Shown here in pieces: positions 1 through 15,300 of a stretch of 64,000 nucleotides of DNA (positions are counted from its first letter, which is position 1; each line of letters opens with the position of its first letter). The DNA is from Pisaster brevispinus (taxonomy: Eukaryota; Echinodermata; Asteroidea; Forcipulatida; Asteriidae). Position numbers and translations under genes: made by a program. The stretch is from the NCBI GenBank assembly GCA_023634235.1, contig JAMKCF010000011.1, positions 2,436,001 to 2,500,000 of the forward strand, in the 5' to 3' direction. Below the pieces are notes generated by a model that saw only the letters and a list, made by a program, of their open reading frames with translations, did no database searches and was not told where the DNA came from.

Positions 1-114
1 TATTCTAAACAATTCACAATCAGTTCCATCTCATTATGTATAAAGCTTCTCCTGTAAAAAGACTGCGCTTGCGAAACTTTGCTTGTGTTGGCCTCTCGAA
101 AACTGGCCTGTAAG

Positions 115-348
115 TTAGAATTCGTCGATATCCCGGGGAGGGTAGTCGGGTGTTTCTATTTCGTGCGAGTAGCCAATCCAGTAACCAAAATTGAAAATAG
201 CAAAGGCCAGCGGGAATGCCCACCGGCAGAATTTGTCAATTTTGCGGCCTATCTCCTGGTAAGGTTTCTTCTTGACTTCCGCGCTGCAGTTACCGCTCAC
301 ACTCAGTACCCGCGATGATGGACCTAGAGGCTCGCCGTTAACTGTAAC
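115..348 (-). CDS. Cys-loop receptor exon 10: M4 and C-terminus
   Basis: 234 nt including TAA at 115-117. Acceptor CTCTTTCAG. It encodes the amphipathic pre-M4 helix and M4 (GRKIDKFCRWAFPLAF, FNFGYW), followed by an unusually long acidic extracellular tail of about 17 residues. The 3' UTR continues off the left edge. Confidence 0.95.
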   Translation of the reverse strand, partial: VTVNGEPLGPSSRVLSVSGNCSAEVKKKPYQEIGRKIDKFCRWAFPLAFAIFNFGYWIGYSHEIETPDYPPRDIDEF

Positions 349-3300
349 CTGAAAGAGGAGACAATAATAAACCAAAACAACATAAATTATATGAACGCAC
401 CGGGACACTCTAAAAACTACCGGGATGGAATTGACCGGTTTCCAGGTCTCAACAGGGACCATTTTCTGGGTCGGGCCGGACCGGAAACTGGATAAAGATG
501 AGAATTTTAACTTAATTATGCGTCGGTTTGACTTAGTTTCGGGTCATACTGACCCAGGAATGGGTCGGGGCCCCTTGGACTCGGGTCAATGCTGGCCCTA
601 AGAAAACTTTCATAATAATTCGCAAACAAAGACATTAAAGAACTGAAGGGTTTCGCACTCTGAAATTTTTCATTTTACTGTTTTGTTGTGTTGGCTGTTA
701 TTGGTTAAAAAAATGAAAACCTCAACATCCTAGTTTTCCTTTAGGTTTGGCTGCCGAGAATGAACATCAAAGGAATGGTTGTCAAATCACATGTCTTTAA
801 ATGAGATCCTATTTCTTAAAAAAATCCGGCGTCTCTTAAAAACTCTTACCTGGCGCTGATCGCCCAGTGAATCCAGCTCAAAAAGGGTGTGGTTAACATA
901 CGCCCCTTCGTCTTCTCCTTCTTCCCCTTTCTGGACCCCTGTCCTTGGATCTGCCATAGCAAGTTCATGCTGTCTGTCCTGTGAGGTCATTCCATTGAGG
1001 GTTCGTTTGCCACGAGTCACTTTTTCCTCAATAGTAAGGATGACGCAGCTCTTCTGCTCATCAGGTGTCCTCTTTGGTTGTCCATCTTGAGCTGGCGGTG
1101 TAACGGCATCTTTTGTCTGTCTTCGCTGTTGAATTTATAGTTACCTACTAGTTATTTGGTAGTTTGTTTCTACTTAATGTCAGTTTATACCATCAACCCG
1201 GTCGCTTTCAAAAAGAAAAGACCAAACTACCGTAACAAGTAAAGTTATTTTAAAACAATTGTTTGGTGTATACGCCAAATGCCTCATCGGAGGAAAACCT
1301 ATACGCCACACTTGATACAATAAAAAGAGGTATTGCTTCTTGGAAACCTAATGATTGACAATAATTCATTCTGATGCATACAAAAAGTAGAATAAACAGT
1401 ACATACCTTAAATGAACTGAGTCTTTGTTTGATATTGTATTTGATTGGTTTATGGCTAACGATGTAGTGAACTAACGCGAACTCTAGTAGGGCTCCTATG
1501 ACGAACATGAGACAGACGGAGAACCATACGTCGATTGCCTAATATTAAACAGACAAAGGATCGATTAATCAATCAATCAATCAATCAATCAATCGTTAAA
1601 TATATAAAGCGCCAATTCAACGGCCGTTGCTCACAACACCGTACCGTAAGATATAGGAAAAAACAGGTAAAAAGGCCAAGGAAAAGTTTGACATTGGCTA
1701 TTGAAGGAGATTATTTGATGTTCTGAGGAAGATGAATCCACATTCTAGGTGCAAAAAAAAGATTAGTTGAAATGTAATCTAGAATCATAACCATGAATTT
1801 CAGAACTCCAGAGAAGAGTTTTTGTTTTGTTTACTTGTTTGTTGGGGGCTTGTTTGTTTGTTTGTTTGTTGGGGTGTTTGTTTGCTTGTTTTTTGTTTGT
1901 TTATTTGTTTGAGGTGTTTTTCTCAGTTTGTTTATAGGCCCTGATGACAGAGAAGTCCTTCTTTTTCTAAAATTGGTCTTGACATTCTGAAACTCAGAAT
2001 CGTGAACTTAAAAGCAACGATTATTAAGATAATTTCTGTCAATTCCAACAGGCCGTCAGACTTTTAAAATGTGATTTAAATATTATGTAATGTTGTAGCT
2101 TTGTTCTTCTTAGTAGAATGCGTTTCACCCATCACCGGCCTACCATATGCTCAGTAACCTCTTGTCAAAAAGTCATGATGGGCATAAGGTTCATTAATTG
2201 GTACACTCGATTATTACAAGCATGTGAATCAATTAGAGTTATGTAATGTTTATCTAACCGTACACATAAACCAAGAGTTGTTCCCTCCCCCATCAGTGCA
2301 CAATCCATAACTTTAGTTTATAAATCGTTAAAAAATTATGTTTGTGTTTGTTCTTGTTTATGCCTCTGACGGAGGTCCGGTTTGGATCGAAAGCTAAGTC
2401 CATCTCCCCTACTAATTGTATGTATAGTTTAAAATATTTGCATTATTAAAAAGAAAGACCCATCCCTGCATGTGATGTCATCTCATATTAATAATTGAAA
2501 ACAAAGGTACCTGTGCCCTGGGTTCAAAATAAGAAAACCACATGACGAATATAGATTTTTCTTTTTTAATGATGCTATAGCTACAGCAGTCTGATGTAAT
2601 GATATGTCTTACCTTTACATAAGAAACTGGAGGCAGATTTTGCCGAACCCCGTTGGTTGTGGTAATCATGGTGAGCACAGTTGTCACGCCCAAAGCCACG
2701 CGGGCTGGGGACCCCTTAATCTCAATCCAGAAAGATACCCATGACATAACGACCATCAGAATACTCGGTATGTAGGTCTGCAGAATGTAGTATCCGATTT
2801 TACGTCCGAAAATCAGTTTAATGCCGATACAAGAGAAATTGCCTGAAGATAAAGACAACATAATTTTGCAAAAAAATCGTATCAAATCACATTTTGTTGC
2901 ATTGTTGCCTCGTGTGTAAAAAAAAAAAAAAAAAAAGATGTATAACTATAAGCACAAACGTATGGGTAATTATTATCGTAGTTAAGCAGTCAATGTTGCT
3001 TTTTCAACAAATAATAAACTTTCAATCCGTTATTACGGATTTACACTCCGTCATTACGAACGTAAAGATCGTTATTACGGAATACAATCCATTTCTACGG
3101 ATTCACAACCCGTTACTATGGATTCGCAATTGTGAATCCGAACATGATAGGATGGGTCGAGTGGGATGAGTCGGACAGTATGGAATTGAATTTTTCAGTG
3201 ACATCATTCCATGCGATTTCTTGGATACCTACCTGTGCGCAGTGTCCTTGAGCAATTATGTATGTTGCCTCCTTTGAGATCATACTGCGGTAGTTTCAAG

Positions 3301-6300
3301 TGGTTTTCATGATACTCAATTGGCATCTGCATATCCCACCGGTAGGTCAGATCAGAGTCTGTATATTCAACTAAATACACACACAAATAAAATAAAAGCA
3401 TTGAAACTCAAAATTTTGATTATTTTTGATTGGTTTTTCAGCGTTTATTTGAATGTCTTTATTATTTTACTTAAAACCGAATACCAAGGTATACCCATAT
3501 AATTACCCCTGCGGTAATTTTTGTAGTAAAACAAAAAAACGAAGCAAAAAAGAACCAAATCAGTAAAACAGCAAAAACTATCCCAGTGTTTTCACAAGAA
3601 CGTCGAATCCATCCACGTTCAGCGAGGTGACAAGGCGAACAAACTGCATCTCTGGCCGCAGTATTCACGAACGGCCACCGACCCTCGGAAATCTGAGCAA
3701 CGATTCATGAGCATGAACCGTTTCTCAAATTCAAATGTTTTAAGGCGGAAAATTGCCCAAACCTTATGACTTCGAAGGGAATCCTTTGTCAGTTTATACT
3801 ATCAACAGCTGCAGTGCTTCTCACCAAGTAAGATGCTATGGTCATTAATTTTGAAGTTATCATCACACAGAACTGGGTGACTTCGTTAACTCCAATGCAG
3901 GCTTTCCCACCAGACAAGGATACACTGGTACTGGCATAATTTATGAATATAATGTGCAATTTGCAACTAATTAGAAATTCAGACATGACCTTGTCTGACA
4001 ACCGAACTTGACTGACAGCAGCATTTTTTTTGTTTTTCCAACGAGCGTTTGTAATAATAGCTTCATATTGTTTTATCTTGTCGACAGTGACGCACAATCC
4101 AATCGATGAGATGTGTGGCATTCTAAAGTATAGGAAACACTTTGCAAATCAAATCGTGTCAGCAATACACAGCGACCTTTCCTTTGAGACTCGGAGAAAA
4201 ATAGTTGGCTTAATGCATACTAATGGCCCAATTTTCACCGTTGTTAAAAAAGAAGAAGATTTGTTTTGTCTGAAGGAATCTTGACAAACAAACACTTCAG
4301 GGGGTCTGTCATTGGCGGATTTATTTATTTATTTATTTATTTATTTTATTATTATTTTTTTTTTAATACCTAAAATGAAAGCTTAATTTTCTCGAATCTA
4401 TGAAAAAGCTGTTTAAAATTTAAATTTGGGGTCAAATCGGCCGAAAACAGACCTAGCATCTGTAAGGTCGTGTAGACACACGATTCAATCAATGACAAGG
4501 TGCAATTTTACCAACTCTTTGATTGTAGCTCAGTATGAAAACAGAAGGTCTACACAGGAAGTTATTGTTAAGGCCTGGATGGGATGAGGTTTTTGTTTTA
4601 CGAGGTCACAACAGCAAATGCTTTTTTACATCAGGTCTGTAATAAAATTTAACCGGTTTAATTTCTCCTTTATACAACCAATCTCTGGATTATTTGATGT
4701 GAAGCAATGAACTAACAACTCTCCATTTCTATTTCACACGCTTGGCCGTCTAACGGGAAGCGATGGAAGTCCATAGAACATGACAGCTGCAAACCAAGTC
4801 TGTAAGTCCATGGAGAGAAAAAAAAGAATAATGCCATTAGTCATTATATTGTAGTATATACCCGGTTTGGCTAGACCGTCACTGTTAGGCCTTTTCGAAA
4901 CCAAGGGTTGAGCTTGAGCCGCTTGGGCTTGGGCTCCATCAACCTGGTTGAATCCCCGTGAGAAAAATGCACATTCTCAAAAATTAACGGAACCTAAAAG
5001 CCAAAGACCAAGCCCAAGCCTTGGTTTCGATAAGAGCCGTTATAGCTATAGGCTATCAAGCATCACTGCATCACAGAATTAACAAACATGATACCATTCT
5101 AATTTAACCCCTTCTAAATCCACCTTACATTTTTGTGTGATTAAAAAGCACTTAAAAATTGTTTCGGTCGGTGGATTTAACAGTAAGAATTTGTTTCTGT
5201 TCAGGGTCGTATTATAAGAGTGGATGCTCTATCATGATGGCGTCCATCGTGGTCGTATTGTAAGCAAGGTTGTAATGCTTGACAGCCTTAGTTAGTGAAG
5301 GTGGCTGAGTGACTCAGCCAATTAATGTCGGTTCTATTAAGGGTAAACACAATAATTAAAGACACCAAGTAATAAATCACAAGGGAAACTGACTGCAAAC
5401 AACTTGGGTTTGAACAAAGAAAAACTGGCTCCCCGAACAAAGATATTGACTATTTAGAGAGACCACAAAAAAGGGCTGGATAGCTCCGTTGGTAAAGCGC
5501 CGGTACATTAAACTGGAGGTCGTTGGTTCAAGTCCCGCTCCAGTAAATTTTTCTTTGTTCGAACCTAAGTTAATAATTAAAGATGCTATAGATCCGATTT
5601 TCGAGGAAAACAAATGTTAATAGGTAGTTTTATAGACTCGGGAAAGTTGTAAGTTTTCTTGCACGAAGAAAACGAAATCCGTCAATAGTTATTTCAAAAT
5701 TAGAAATGAATTATTGTCGGAATCCTGACATTATCTAACATCCATCAGCCACGTACACATAAAAGTTCATACATGTGTTTTGAGCATTGTCCGTGGCATA
5801 ATATGCGAAAGTTTTTGTAAGCTTAACGATTTAAAACGGCATCAACTGTCAAAATTCGTTCAGAATGAAAAACATGTTGTTGTTTTTTTGCATTGTCCCA
5901 ACTTGCCTGCATTTTCTTTGCTGGAAAATATAAAAATATATGTTTCTTTTCTTTCGCATTAATATTTTTTAAAATGTATAACAAATAGAAGGAACACATA
6001 CAAAACTAATCGTGCGTAAGAAATTGTACTGCACTTTTAATTTTAAGTTCAAGTTTTCTGGAAATTTGAGAGAATATGGTATTTCTCTAATACACATTAT
6101 GGTACAAGGGTTCGCCTATGTCCTAGTTTTCCGGCATTTTTTTTCTCTTTTTCTATTTTTTTTCTGACCTAGAAACATAGAGCACAGTCCCATCTTGGTC
6201 TATATCTACGATTCGATTCGTGAATGTCACATCTTTGAATTCGGCCATCTTGGCATTAGTGATGATTAGGTCCGGTAGCCACAGATGAGACACGTAATGT

Positions 6301-9300
6301 GACGTAGGCGGTAGTGGGATATCTTTAGAGTGGCGCAGGCGCGGATCGCACCAACGCTGCCGGAGATAGATCGTGACCCCGTATTCCTGCAAAAGAAAAC
6401 AACTATGAAGCGTTTCAAAAACACACTGACTTGGAGACAGCAAAACACAAAATGGGGTCTAAGTACAACACAACTATCTGGGGAAAAGCACACTAAGCAA
6501 ATCGCAGACAAGCACAAAGTGCACATCACTCGCTTATCATCTAAGGGGTGCTTAATAGCCATATTTTAAGCCAGTACTTGCCATTAGCTGCGTCTTTATA
6601 GCATTTGGTGTAATCGTGCCCTTGAAGATAAAACAATAATTAGGACCCAATGAGTCAATGTGAGCCAGGCGATAAAAAAGCAGCGTTTTACGGGGAAAAA
6701 TAACAGATTTCTTAAAGAGGGACTGCAAGATCAAATTCAGTTTTGTGATGCAATCCTTTTAGAGTTCGTATGAAAGTGGAATCAAGTCTATATTCTCAAA
6801 GTACCGTTGTTGATATCTTCCAGCGCGATTTTTGTCAAGATCCAATGAAGTAACATTTCAAATTATATAAATCTGCACATTTTTGTGAGAAATGTTTTAG
6901 TTCATTCCTGAATTTCGATGATGTTCAATCAAAAAGGCATTGAATTTGACCTTTTGACTGACGCACAAATTTCTCTCTGGAATGTAAGACCAAAGTGTTG
7001 TTGACATCCAATGACGTCATGTTTCAAATTTCGCTCTGTGTGTAAAATAAAATGACATTTTACACCATTTTAACGGAAGGTTAGATATCACAAAACTGAA
7101 TTTGGCCTTGGAGCTCTCTTTTAAAACAAAAGTAAAATATTTCAAACTAATCATAAAATGGAACAACTTTTGCGTTGTCATAAAGGGCAATCTTTTTCAG
7201 TAATTACATTCAGTAAATGCAAAATCACACCAAAAACGCTTTGTGTGTAACTGAAACAAAAACAATATTGTACAAAAGTGATCCTAGCCGAACGCACAGA
7301 GAGGTTAAATTTTCCCTGAACCCCCTTTAATAAACAAACACAATATCTCCAAAGCTTACACAAACAGTGTATTCATTGTGCAAGTCTTATAGTACAATGA
7401 TTTGGGGGCATGCATCTGTTTGAAATTGTTCTCCTATCTTAACACGACGCGAAAATGGAAAATTCAAACAAACATTAGTATCAACTGAAAGAAATCCTGC
7501 TTGCACTATTTCACATCTAAATAAATATATTACATATAACAATGCTTCAGCGGATTGCTTTATTCTCGATAAAATCTATTGCATGATAGAAAAACATTCC
7601 TCTTTCTAAAGTGAAACACTTCATTTTTAGTCTGCAGTTGTTTGTATTTATTTTAGAAACTTCACTTTTTATTTATGTAATGTGCGTAGGAAAGCTGACA
7701 AACATAGTCATGTTCTAGTACAAAGGAATTGACACCAACATGGCCATCTACACCCTCGCGAGTCACTCCCTCAAGGTTCCGATCAACCGTGGATAACATG
7801 GCGCAGCCTTAACAGACAGCGCTCAGGCGTGGGAATGTGCAAAAGAAACATGCAGAAGTGGGGATATTCCGAAGCTACTGCAGACTGCGAGTGCGGACAA
7901 AAGGGCCCCAAACTATGGACCACCTACTGAACTGTGGCTTGCTGCATAACACCTGCACCGTGGAAAACCTTGCAGAGGCCAATGGTAATGGACTCCAATA
8001 AGTTGCCCAACATTGGCAAGCAGTTTTGTGTGTGATGTCACGAAATGATGACAAAGGAATGTCCACCGAATAACGTTGTAGCTTACATTTACGGTCTTCT
8101 AAGAATGGAATGCAAATTACAAATTTCAAAACGACTTTGAACATATCAGCTTATATTGATTTGATACCAACCATTAGTTCTTCATGGATGTTGTCAAAAC
8201 TTGCCAAATATAGGTCGACAGTTACGTTGACAGGGCGACCAGCTGCATTGTGGAAATACACAATCAATATAGCATCATTACCAGTTACTTTCTAATTAGG
8301 AATCTCCATACATTTCCTCAATAAAAAGATGGCATGTGTGACGGCATTGATTGGTGGGAGTTACCAAACTAGTATCATAGTCATACGGATCTAACCAAAA
8401 ATAATAACCGGTCACCAGTAATTAAATTAAAGACGCTATAGGTCCGATTTATTTATAGAGATTCGGGAAAGTTATAAGCTTTTTCTTAAGGTATATATAA
8501 GAAAAAAAAGTCCACCAATTAAAAACTGAAAATGGCTTTTTGTCGGGATCCCAACGTTAGTTAGCTAACGTCCTTCAGCCATGCATGTACAAACATTTTT
8601 GCATGTCACATGTGTTCTCTGCATTTTGCGTGGCATAATTATGCGAAAGTTGTTGCACGTTTTTCGTTTTGAATCGGCCCCATCTGTCAAACAACGTTTA
8701 GAGAACTATTATTGGAGACATATTGTATCTTTCAGCGAAAACCAGGCCATGCAACTTTAATGCTGAGGCCTAATCATATTAGGATTGTTCAAGCAATTGA
8801 GGTTTATTCGATTTCACTGAGACTGAGAGAGACAAGGCGGGGTGTGGGTGTATGCGAGTCCCCGGCCTTGACACTTGTGTCCTTAAGCAAGACATTTGAC
8901 CATTATTGCTTCATTATTGCGAACCCAGTGACACTTATCGCAAGGAGAAGGAGGTTTGCCCCGGTGTTTCGTGCAGTATGAATGAATGCGCCGCAGCACC
9001 TTGTAAATCCTTACAAGGTGTTTCATAAATGGGTCTCATAATTCATTAGCGTAAAAAAAACTGTAATAAATAATGAAAAGCGCTTTTAGACGCCCTTAGA
9101 AAACGTTTTATAAAAACTAGTTATTATTCTTTTTTATTCTTCTGATTTGCAACCATAAATTCGTGATTGGCAAAAGTATAATCGTCTGTACAGCATGTTT
9201 AACCCTCGTTGAAATGCTGTTTCGTGTAAAACAAATACAATGGTTTACTCACATCAAGACTGTGTAAACACCTGCAATCGGGTACCTCCTATAGTTGTAC

Positions 9301-12300
9301 CTCATTGTTTGTACATCCCATTGGTTTTGTACACACTTTCCAACTATGGACCGTCACCCAACCAGGGACCCTATTTGCCTCTTTTCTTTTAGGTTCCCAT
9401 CAATACGCTGGTGAGCTATGCGTAATGCATTGCACAACTGTAACAATTGTGCACGGATTCTTTGAGTTGACACCATAATACAGCAATATTCTTTGTGTTT
9501 TACCAATATACCGATGTGTATTACCGTTGAGCACTGTGTACTCAGTACTTACCCCGAGCCCCGTGAAACAAACAGTACTTAACACACATTGGTGCATGGG
9601 TTATTCTTACGATCCCTGATACCATCTAAATCGTTGCTTATATATTGAGACACGAAGTCATCTGCTCTAAAATGCCAAAGGTCACGGGCAGTGACGTAAC
9701 TAAGGGGTTCACGGGGTGACCCCCCCCCCCGCCCCCATTTAAATCTGGACTTCGAGAAAGATTCTGCTAGGGTCGAAACGTTATGCCACTAACTGTTGTC
9801 TGTTCTTATAGCCTTATAGTTTTTATGTAGTAATTTCACTGTTTTTGAAACTATTTATCTATTTACACGCACACTTTACCTCCACGTCATGATTATCTCA
9901 TAAAAAATAGTAGATGGCACAACAATAGAGCTGAAAAGACTACAGGGACTTGCTATAGGAACTGCGGTTTTCATCAGTCAGAAGTCAGAAGTGCCCCCTG
10001 GTAAAAATGGTGCTCCCTTAAAATTTCACCAAAGCTTTGTCGCTATTCGAACCCGAATAATACGCTTGTGGGTTTTTTTCACAGGACTTGGCAGAGTACT
10101 GAGTTTGCAGTCCATAATAACAAACATTTATTTCTCGTTAAAACTCAAATAATGGTCTTATCCCTGATGCAAATTTAACATTTAATAAACTATAGCAATG
10201 CTTAAAAGGACACCATACTAAAGCACGGACACGGTGGCTCAAAATATTGAAGTTGACTGTTTTTTCAAACACTTATGATTACAAAGAGTATTGTTTTACT
10301 TACTGCCAAAAAAGGGCCGTATTTTACGGTCGTATCCTTCCAAAAGATGTGCAAACATTTCCCTCGTCTTATTCTCAAGTTCTATGTTTCGTTCAAAGTC
10401 TGTTCTCTCGAACTCACCCGAACTTGTCATCCTGCAAATAAGACAAATTGATCTTAGAAAAGAAAACATTTATTTTGCATTAACGTTGTTTTTACTTTTT
10501 TTTCTTTTCTACAGGCCTGTAATTTTATCTATGGGAGGGCAAAACCATTTTCAATTTGCGAAAGAGCACTTTCATTAAACTATAGGGGGCCTATTACTAG
10601 ACTGGTCCCCTGTCTTTATCCTTGCGGATAAAGACAGGCACTGGTTTTACAGACCCAATGATTTCATTGGATACAACGATTTCATTGGATAAACGTGCTG
10701 TGACGTAAGCTTTGTAAATCTGTGTTATGATTGGTCAAGGTTACGAAGTGATGTCGTTTGTCAGCTTGCACTTTCGATCGTCTGCTGCATGCAACTAGCG
10801 TTAAGTAGTGTTGTTTTATTTACTATGTATGTGAACATGTACAGTACGTGTGAATTTAATGCGAGTCTCTGTGTGAAATGAATGCTAGGTCAAAGGTACA
10901 TCTGCCAACATCCGGTCTGGCAGGTATCTGGCGTTATTCACGAGCCTCGAAGTGTGACGTCAGATGTGATTCTGTGGGAAACATTTGATGATGGGGCACC
11001 GAGACTAAGACCAGGGCGACAGAGGCCGTGGCCTCCGTGTAACTCCAGGCTTGAATACTCCTGTGATAAAGTTGCCGTAGAAACTGGCTATTGTTTACTG
11101 GCGAGTAAAGTTAACAAAACTCGATTCACTCTAAAGAAATTCACTCTTGTCCGACGAACATTGATTTATTAAACAAAGGTTTGTTTAAAAAATTTGAGCA
11201 GTTTCGTCTGCATTTAAAATATGTGCAAAGTTGTCGCACTGAGAGAAAACACAACATTTGATGGAATAAATTTACCGACACGTTTGTAATTCGTTGACAG
11301 GGCTTTGGTTGTGCACATCTTTTGACGACAGTTTTGTGCTTTTGTATTTCCTTGGCAGCCCCTGTTCAACTTTTATTCATTGTTTGTCTAAAGATTTCAA
11401 ATTAAAACAATTAAAATAACGACAATTTTTTATGATACTCACTGTTAGATTAAGATGGGTTTTTTTTATGTTAGGTGGGGCCTGAGTTAATCATTTTGTT
11501 CTGGGAAAACATACGGAATAAAACAATGCTTCTGATGAAGCTGAAAGATGGAAAAAATAACAGTTGAAGCTTTGAAGAGCTTTTGAGAAAGCTTTAAAAA
11601 TACTACACGATAACGTTTTGATTGTAAGTTCCTGCTGGTAATATTATTTTTATTTTTTTATATCCACTCTTTCAATAATTCACTATCTTGGAATTGGGGC
11701 TCAAGAAAACAAATTGAATTTCACTCAGTCCCAAAAGGCCGACTAAAAGCAATACTGCAACTACCTTTTGGGAAGGAGGTCAGTTTAGGCCTAAAGACTA
11801 CCTCGTTGAAGTCATTTCGAAATTATACAGAATAAAAGGATTGCATATATAATTGAGCCCGACGAGTGGAAAATACAATACATTCATCCTCCAATAGATG
11901 TTTAAGTTAAAACCACTCGGAGTGCCATTTATTGATTTTAAAAACATGCTTCTCGATTCGGTGCAGTCAATGTTTGACCGGCGTATAATAGTGTCGGGTG
12001 TAACCTCGTTAGATCAGTGAATTTGACCACGTATGTGGGAAAGGGAAAAAAGGAGAACATAATCTGATATGGATTTGTGCTCATGGCGGGAAATGGGGGG
12101 GTGGGGGTCCGTGATGAATTGTCCGACGTGACGGAAATAAAGGTTACACCTCAGTTCACTCTTTTAATTTCTGTTCCGTCTCTGGGATTTCTATTAAGCC
12201 TACGTTCCTCCATCTAAATCATCAAGATCTATGGAGAAGAAGACAGTCTAAAATATGTATTTGTATATCCTCATCTTAAAAGAGGACATACAAAGTTATC

Positions 12301-15300
12301 AAGAAAAATATATATCCTTGAGTTATATAATGGTGTACAATTTTCCAAAACAAAATACTGGGTTTACGTAATGGATTATTATATATATTTGTGGTAAAAC
12401 CAAGGATGCCTTATAAGTGAACTTAACCACTGTAGCTTGAAGCCTGAGGAAACCTATAAACAAGGGTGTTTACTATGTGAACAAGAAACACTGGGGTCAA
12501 CCCCCTTTTAGCGTGCACTTCCAACCCTAGTATACAGGACGTATAGTACGGCATAATGTCCCATCCGAAGGACAAAGCAATCTTGGTAAAGTATCTTTCT
12601 CAAGGACTCAGGTGTCAAGACCGGGGCTCGAACTCAACACTCTGCTGATCAGAAACACCGGAGCTCCTTAGATAACTCGGCATGAAACGTACCTGTATAG
12701 TTTAGGTCGAATGAAATAAATAAATAAAGCAGGAACACACATGTAACAAAATGTGACATGGATATGGCAGCGGAGTGCTTTTTAACAGCATGGTTGTATT
12801 CTGAATAAGCGGCCATTTTGAACTTAGAGCTGATTAAAGGTATATAGGGTCATAGAGTGGGGGGGGGTCGTTACTGTTATGCCAATTTATAGGCCAAATT
12901 ATCACGAAAGAAACGATACAAGTCACATGTGAAAGTTTCAGCTGAATACAGCGTCTACCTTGTTGAGAAAACAGAACAAATTTGTCACGGTATTTCATCA
13001 AAATCATTGAATCCGTCCACGTTTAGCGAGGTGACAGCGGGTATTGTACCAACCGCACCTCCTCTTGCCCGCAGCATTCACAAACGGACACCACAGAAAT
13101 TTGAATCCCTCAACAACTCGCCATGAGGTGAGTTTTGGAGACTCAAATTGCTCGACGTAGTTTCCCCCACCACAACGAGCCCTATGAGCGAAAGGAGCGA
13201 AAACTTAATGCCTGTCGACCTGTAGGGAAATTATGCAAACGTAGTAATTCGCTCTACAGGTATATGTATGTGACGTAGACTCATTAGTTTTTATTTTTTA
13301 ATCAATGGGGGAACTTACTCCAAACGAAATAATTTCGCAGGAAGCTTACTATCCATCTTTAAAAACAAGGAGGCTTCTTATAGCAATTACATAACGACCG
13401 CGGTAACTACCAAAGTATGACCCTACCTTTATAAAGTGAAAATGAAGCAAAAGTTGTGTTCATCTCCTTTTATCACCCATATTTAGGCCAGTAAAAAACC
13501 TAGCATCCACTTTTAATTTTACGGTCCTTTGGGGCTTCAATGTTAGCTGCATGGTTAACAAAAAATGCCGGCCATTACATTTATATATATTTAACTCGGC
13601 CTGTTTTAACAACCTTTATACCGTGTTGCAATCTCTTAACAATATGTCAACATTGTGCCATATGCATATTTCCTGACAGCACTAAGCGTGCGTCTCTTCC
13701 CCTTCTTTTGTTCACTACAACCATTGTCTGTTGTCCTGATATTAATATGTCATGGCAATACGATACCTGACAAACGTTACCATACTGACCTACAAATGTC
13801 TAAAACCAAATAAAAATTATGTTTCATTTTACATTTTACTGGTAAAAGAACATGTTAAAAAAATCAGCGAATTTCACGGGGGCAGGGCAGGACATTTTAC
13901 TTGCAAGAAATGGGATGCGGAGGAAGTTTTTCAACCAGAAATGCATGGTCTCTTTAGAGTTAAGTTCATCTTAAAATTTATGAATTCAAAACCGAGAAAA
14001 AATACTAATCAGTTAAATAAAACCTAACATACAATTCTTACAATCTTTACTTCAAACTGTTCACTGCTCAAACAATTGCAGATGTTTTCTTGCTTCCTCA
14101 CTCGCGTTATTTACTACCTGGGTAGGAGTCCAGCATTGTTTACACTCATCATTCCGTTGATCTATGGGATTATTTTGTTGGCCCAAGTTCTTTTCATACA
14201 ATATGTAGTATCACTTCCTCATACAGATTTGCACTCAATGCTGTCTTGACAAACAGTCTTTGTCTTAAAGCAACAAAGGGTAGTTTTCGATGCATTGATG
14301 ATGATGTTTCGACTCTCTGGATCTTTTTTGTTCTATTGTTCTTTTCACAACCTACTTCCCATTGTGTTTTCTATTATGAAGATATTTTTAAACATGTGAG
14401 GTACGCTATAATAACAAAATACTAACGCTTGTGCTCTGATCTCTAGTGCCAAACAAAATAAATGTTCTCAATCATTAGAGATTGTTCCTTCAACCTCCGT
14501 CACTCTGCCTCCCTTGTTCAACACGTCAATTGTGCATGCTTTAAAATAATTGTTTGAAGTTTTGTCGACATGAACACTAAGCCACTGCCAAGCCGGTTTG
14601 ATTGGGGATGGTCAAAAGTGTTTGGATTGTGGCACCCAATCTTTCACTCTTCAAGAGGGAGCCAAGACGTGCTTGGAATCAATGTAATACACTGTTACTG
14701 CAAAAAGTTATGTGGTAGATGCTGAAAATGTGGAAATACTGTATTCAAATGCCTGTACCTACATCTTTTGCATGTTTCAGTTTTAGAAAATGAAAAAATC
14801 AAGATGTTAGAATGGCATATTATATTTTGCCCCCACTTTCCAAAAATGTAACTCCGCCCACAGAAGGGGCGGAAACAAAGATAAGTATTCATTTTAAAAT
14901 AATTATTCTACTGTAACCATGTATTTAAGTTTTTAAAATGTGCAGAGAAAAACATGATGTAGTCAAAATGAACATATTTAATTGTTTACCCCCACTTTCA
15001 GAAAACGTAACCCCGCCCCTAAGATGGGAAAGATCCGAGATGGGTCCACGTCTAAAAATGATTATTAGGGTATATATAACAACTGTAGGAAGTTTCATGC
15101 TTTTACCACAAAGTGCACAATTTTTCCACATTATGGGCCTTAGCAGCTGGACTAATAGGGATACAGTACAAACAAACTAGATTTGGCCTATTTGAGCCTT
15201 TAATGCTATTTTCAATAGATTTGTATCGGGATTAAAGAATACTATCTTTGGTTTTACCCGCTCACCTATATGGGAATAAACGAATAGGCGACAAGGTCTG

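Noticed and set aside
5473..5544. Functional tRNA gene
   Set aside because: T-arm and D-arm mismatches, no U at position 33 and enclosure in inverted repeats point to a tRNA-derived repeat.
10247..10578. Plus-strand frames of 64 and 95 residues
   Set aside because: They overlap exon 2 of the Cys-loop gene in antisense and carry no motif.
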